Below, piece by piece: positions 60,961 to 64,000 of a DNA stretch of 64,000 nt (position 1 is the first letter of the stretch; every line of letters begins with the position of its first letter). The notes below the pieces were generated by a model. It had not been told where the DNA came from, made no database searches, and saw nothing but the letters and a program-made list of their open reading frames with translations. Made by a program: the position numbers and the translations under genes. The DNA is from Fasciolopsis buskii (lineage: Eukaryota > Platyhelminthes > Trematoda > Plagiorchiida > Fasciolidae). The DNA is taken from contig LUCM01009988.1 in assembly GCA_008360955.1 (NCBI GenBank), forward strand, positions 1 through 64,000, written 5' to 3'.

Positions 60961-61460
60961 AAGTACCAAACGTTTGTATATTGCTTCCATGATTTCCAAA
61001 GTGGGAATAAAGGGCTAGTGTCAAGTTTTAAATAATTTCGTGGTCGCAAAATTTTAAAACAAACAGAAGGACAGACTAGGTGCAAACTTGAATTAGATCC
61101 TCGGTGAGTGTTCGCAACCACGGCGAGAAATTTGGAGTAAATCATTCCATATTATCTAATTTCCTAGGTAGCATCGAAAACTTTTGGAATTGTTAAACTA
61201 TTCCTTAGGCTTTACTTTTGTTTTTTGCATTTTGGTTGTTCCTACCATCCTTTTTGGCGTTAGTGTTCATTGGTGACAATTGTTTGCAATAAGTAGTATC
61301 AGATGACTCTGACAAAAACGTCTTCCACGCAAATGGTTTGCCTATCCAACAGACTGTAATCATCATTTTCATCAGTTAAAAAAATAAGCCAAATGGAGAA
61401 TCAACGACTTATCTCTTCTTTGCCCAGCAATAAATTAAAACGGAGTACCCCTTTACGTAC

Positions 61461-61652
61461 TTGACAAAACGACGGTGCTCACTTTCTCCGGTTCAACGGC
61501 TGGAGAACAGCCAGACCGTTGAAGGTAGATACGTTTTGACCCAACCTCATGTGTTCCTTGCGGAATCTGATAATGAGCCCTCATGTCCAGAATAGAAGCG
61601 TCTCGTTGCCAAGTCCATGCACGCACGGTGTTCTCATTTTCGGGAGTTAGCA
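61461..61652 (-). CDS. First half of FN3-like domain
   Basis: The exon is 192 bp, phase 1 to 1, acceptor atgattcccggccag, strong donor TCAA|GTACGT. It encodes NTVRAWTWQRDASILDMRAH followed by YQIPQG, the FN3 B and C strands with the core Trp and a Tyr-x-Ile strand, then a loop with RSGCSPAVEPEK and the start of strand E (VSTVVLSS). With 59278-59408 it makes one FN3 domain of about 105 residues. Confidence 0.75.
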
Positions 61653-61824
61653 CTGGCCGGGAATCATGTGATATAGGCAAATATATGTAAAAACAATCCG
61701 TTGATAGTTATCATGACCATGATGCACCAGTGCGGGAATAGTTACAAAACCAGTGATGGTTTAAATAATAAACGAATAAAATATCTAGCAGTATTATTAA
61801 TAGCATTTTACGTTTTCTTCAGTA

Positions 61825-61925
61825 GAATAGTGTAATTATGCTTTGGAACAGGATTGCTGCCGGTCAGAGGCCGCTAAGCCTGAAGTTGGCCGAAAGTGAG
61901 AGAAGCCGAACTTTCTCATCGTCGT
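61825..61925 (-). mobile_element. Degraded SINE-like copy
   Basis: The plus-strand text ggattgctgccggtcagagg and gaagttggccgaaagtgaga matches the body of the 20938 and 32390 copies. The tRNA-like head has been lost or is unreadable. Confidence 0.45.
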
Positions 61926-62766
61926 AGTAATAACATACCAAAGAACACGAGTCAACTCAATAGTTAGCGATGATCATCGGTGGTGGAATGATTCAGGCCG
62001 GGCATCTTTTCTTTGGAACCTCGCGATCCTGGTTTTTAGATTGCCGCTTAGAATTCCAGCCTCCAGGTAGAAGCTGGTCAGTCAACAATACCAGTACAAT
62101 TCCAAACGATAAACTAGTCAGGCTTTTCCAGTTTGTTTGTCGTCGTACTCTTGTGGTGTCCATCATGTGTCTTCTTCAAACTCTTATTGGAAGTCTGCAG
62201 ACTTGTCCAAACAAAGAGTCAACATGACAAAGGCTTCTTCTTTGCAAATTTATTGCCATTCACAGTGGAGTATTTCCCTTTCAGCACACTCAATATCAGA
62301 ATTATGTCTGAATTTTTGAGACAGGAATTCCCGACTGCCACTTACAAATGACTTTATGATCACTGACCTTCAGTCAAACCTCGAATAGTTGGTATAATAG
62401 TTCTTTGGTTTCATGCATTGGCCATGCATAACGAGACAAATCAAATTCAGCCCAACCTTGATTATCTACTTATGTCTCAGGTAGGCAAGCATATTTTCAT
62501 ACACAAGCCATCAATGCTCTGTGGGTTAGTTTAATTTCAGTACCAAGTTTTCTTATATTGCCTATTACTTTTGTTTATATACGTTCATTCCCTCAAATTA
62601 ACGTAAAAAACCGACCTTTGTTTATCGAGTAAAGCTACAAATTCCAGTTGGGACGGAAAAACGACTTCTGATTATCCTCCAAATATTGAAGTCCCAATTC
62701 ATTTCAATAATTGATGCCTGACTCTATCAACCGGGATAGTTTGTTGAAAACTTTCTGTTTATTTAC

Positions 62767-62947
62767 CCTGGAATCTTTGAGTTGGCAACTTTTTGGTCAC
62801 ATGTTGACATAGAGGGATTTTAGAGGTGATTACTTCGCTTGCGGGCAACTGGTAATCTAACTTTGTGGAAAGATTTTGAGGACTGAGCAAAACATCGCGG
62901 AACGAAAACAACTCAGTCGTGGTACACTTGTGTTTTGTCCCATCCAC
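62767..62947 (-). CDS. Upstream exon, domain unclear
   Basis: The exon is 181 bp, phase 0 to 1, acceptor ggtttgtcacttgatcttataag, donor CAGG|GTAAAT. It encodes about 60 residues including KCTTTELFSFRDVLLSPQN and LDYQLPASEVITSKIPL, and joins the FN3 exon at 61652 by a Val codon. Alternating hydrophobics suggest the last strands of another beta-sandwich domain, but I cannot say Ig or FN3. It is the most 5' exon placed with some confidence. Confidence 0.6.
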
Positions 62948-63640
62948 CTTATAAGATCAAGTGACAAACCAACATAACTTAGAAATCCATCCCCATTCTA
63001 TCGTCCCTGTACCTGTAAGTTAGCTGCCAAAAACCCGATTGGGAAATTAACGGTACGGATTAATGAGATTATGGATTCTAATAAAGCAAACACCCCTCAG
63101 AGGATGAATCACTACTTAATACAGAAGTCTCCAAGGAGTGGCATTCGGCAGCACCAGTCCTAAGACTGAATAGAAACGATTAGAGTGACCGAAAGTGGCC
63201 GGGGTGTTCGCCTCGGTATCTGACTCCTACTCGTAAAACAGATGACACAGACATTCGAAACTTTTCACACTTCCTGTTTTTGTCATCATGACTGGTTTTG
63301 CAGAATTTTGCATAGGCCTCCACATCAAATCATAAATTTAGTGGGTTCAAAGTCTCTCCACGGCGAGAGAGAAGAATAAGAGACAGTAAGAGACAGTATT
63401 TGCTCCGTTCTTTCGGTTTACTGAGAACCCTCAAAAATCGAATAACGTGCTGGTGAATACGAAATATTTAACTCAAACTTAAGACTGAAATCTCCTATCA
63501 CCACTTTATACTAGGGTTTTGTGGAAAATCCGCCACCTACTTGTGGGACTAAAATGGCTCAGGTTTTGGTCGACTACAAACAATAAACTGGTGTCGGTAT
63601 ACGAAAATTCTTGTCTATCTCAGCGGGAAAACATGTGGAA

Positions 63641-63856
63641 TTATGAGTTACATTCTGTCGTTGCCAGTGCACTCGTTGTTTCGACTGGTTGTTGGATGAG
63701 GAATCTGTAATTAAATTCAGCCGGACAATTCACACAGTTATATACAAACATGTTTGTTATTCGTCTGAGTGAACCATTTTGAAGTAGACAGATTTCGTGC
63801 AAAGGGACGGAGACATTTAACTTTGTTCGCGTTTCCCGAAATCCACGCGGTAACAA
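63641..63856 (-). other. Possible further upstream exon
   Basis: A minus-strand frame of 71 codons reads KLNVSVPLHEICLLQNG, MFVYNCVNCPAEFNYRFLI and QQPVETTS before a TAA. Tyr-x-Cys and a later Tyr-Arg-Phe-Leu-Ile strand would suit a beta-sandwich domain. No donor gives the phase 0 that the next exon needs except TTT|GTATAT, which is weak. The rest of the gene, including start codon and signal peptide, should lie to the right of this window. Confidence 0.28.
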
Positions 63857-64000
63857 ACATTCAAATCAACAGAATGAGCTATTTGACCGCTTGTTTAGAA
63901 TCGCTCTAAAAACCATTCACTTGCAAAATAAATCTTCAGACCTACAGTTGGTTGGAACATTTCGGTCGACTCAAAAACATTTACAGACGAATTGAGCAAA

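Larger units (their letters stand above)
5429..62947 (-). other. Gene model: large Ig/FN3 repeat protein, 5' end outside window
   Basis: This entry ties together the minus-strand exons listed separately. Seen: exon-sized open segments with Ig or FN3 patterns, each bounded by AG and GT, whose phases chain without a break from 37052 to 5429 and from 62947 to 45389. Order from N to C terminus: unknown segment, FN3, Ig, Ig, several FN3, Ig, Ig, Cys-rich linker, Ig, FN3, Ig, acidic tail, hydrophobic C terminus. The Ig domains near the C-terminal half have the Cys...Trp...Cys pattern of extracellular domains. Known: such arrays usually serve in cell adhesion or as receptors. Inferred: a surface or secreted protein with many introns of 1-10 kb. 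I do not recognise the family, and it could also be two adjacent genes, the weakest link being 39582 to 37187. Confidence 0.7.

Overview
The window looks like nuclear DNA of a parasitic flatworm, most likely a digenean trematode. The signs are small exons scattered in kilobase introns, A+T-rich non-coding DNA, (TA)n, (CA)n and (CATA)n microsatellites, tRNA-derived SINE-like repeats, and decayed LINE reverse-transcriptase pieces whose C-terminal motif (CETWP...VFNHR) is of the kind common in flukes. The species cannot be named from the sequence. No bacterial genes, operons, rRNA, functional tRNA gene or CRISPR array were seen.

Nearly all coding signal belongs to one large minus-strand gene. 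Its 3' end lies at 5429 and its 5' end is beyond the right edge. I traced about 28 exons, from 62947 down to 5429, by protein pattern, splice signals and reading-frame phase. Phases agree at every junction from 37052 down to 5429 and from 62947 down to 45389. The product is a chain of divergent immunoglobulin-like (Ig) and fibronectin type III-like (FN3) domains. It ends in an acidic, low-complexity region and a short C-terminal hydrophobic tail that looks like a GPI-anchor signal or a very short membrane anchor. I do not recognise a named family, so no gene symbol is given.

Layout: 1-5428 is the 3' flank with no convincing gene. 5429-10895 holds the C-terminal exons (Ig, FN3, Ig, tail). 11983-16394 holds a Cys-rich linker exon and two clear Ig exons. 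19233-26632 holds two FN3 domains plus two probable micro-exons of 34 and 28 nt. 33232-37187 holds the central FN3 cluster. 39582-46752 holds Ig exons flanked by LINE relics. 46753-59277 is a long intronic stretch with microsatellites, a SINE-like repeat and a 33-bp-arm hairpin. 59278-62947 holds an FN3 domain encoded by two exons and one further upstream exon.

All domain calls rest on reading the translation by eye; no profile search was run. Exon edges are GT/AG choices made by eye, and several are flagged as weak.
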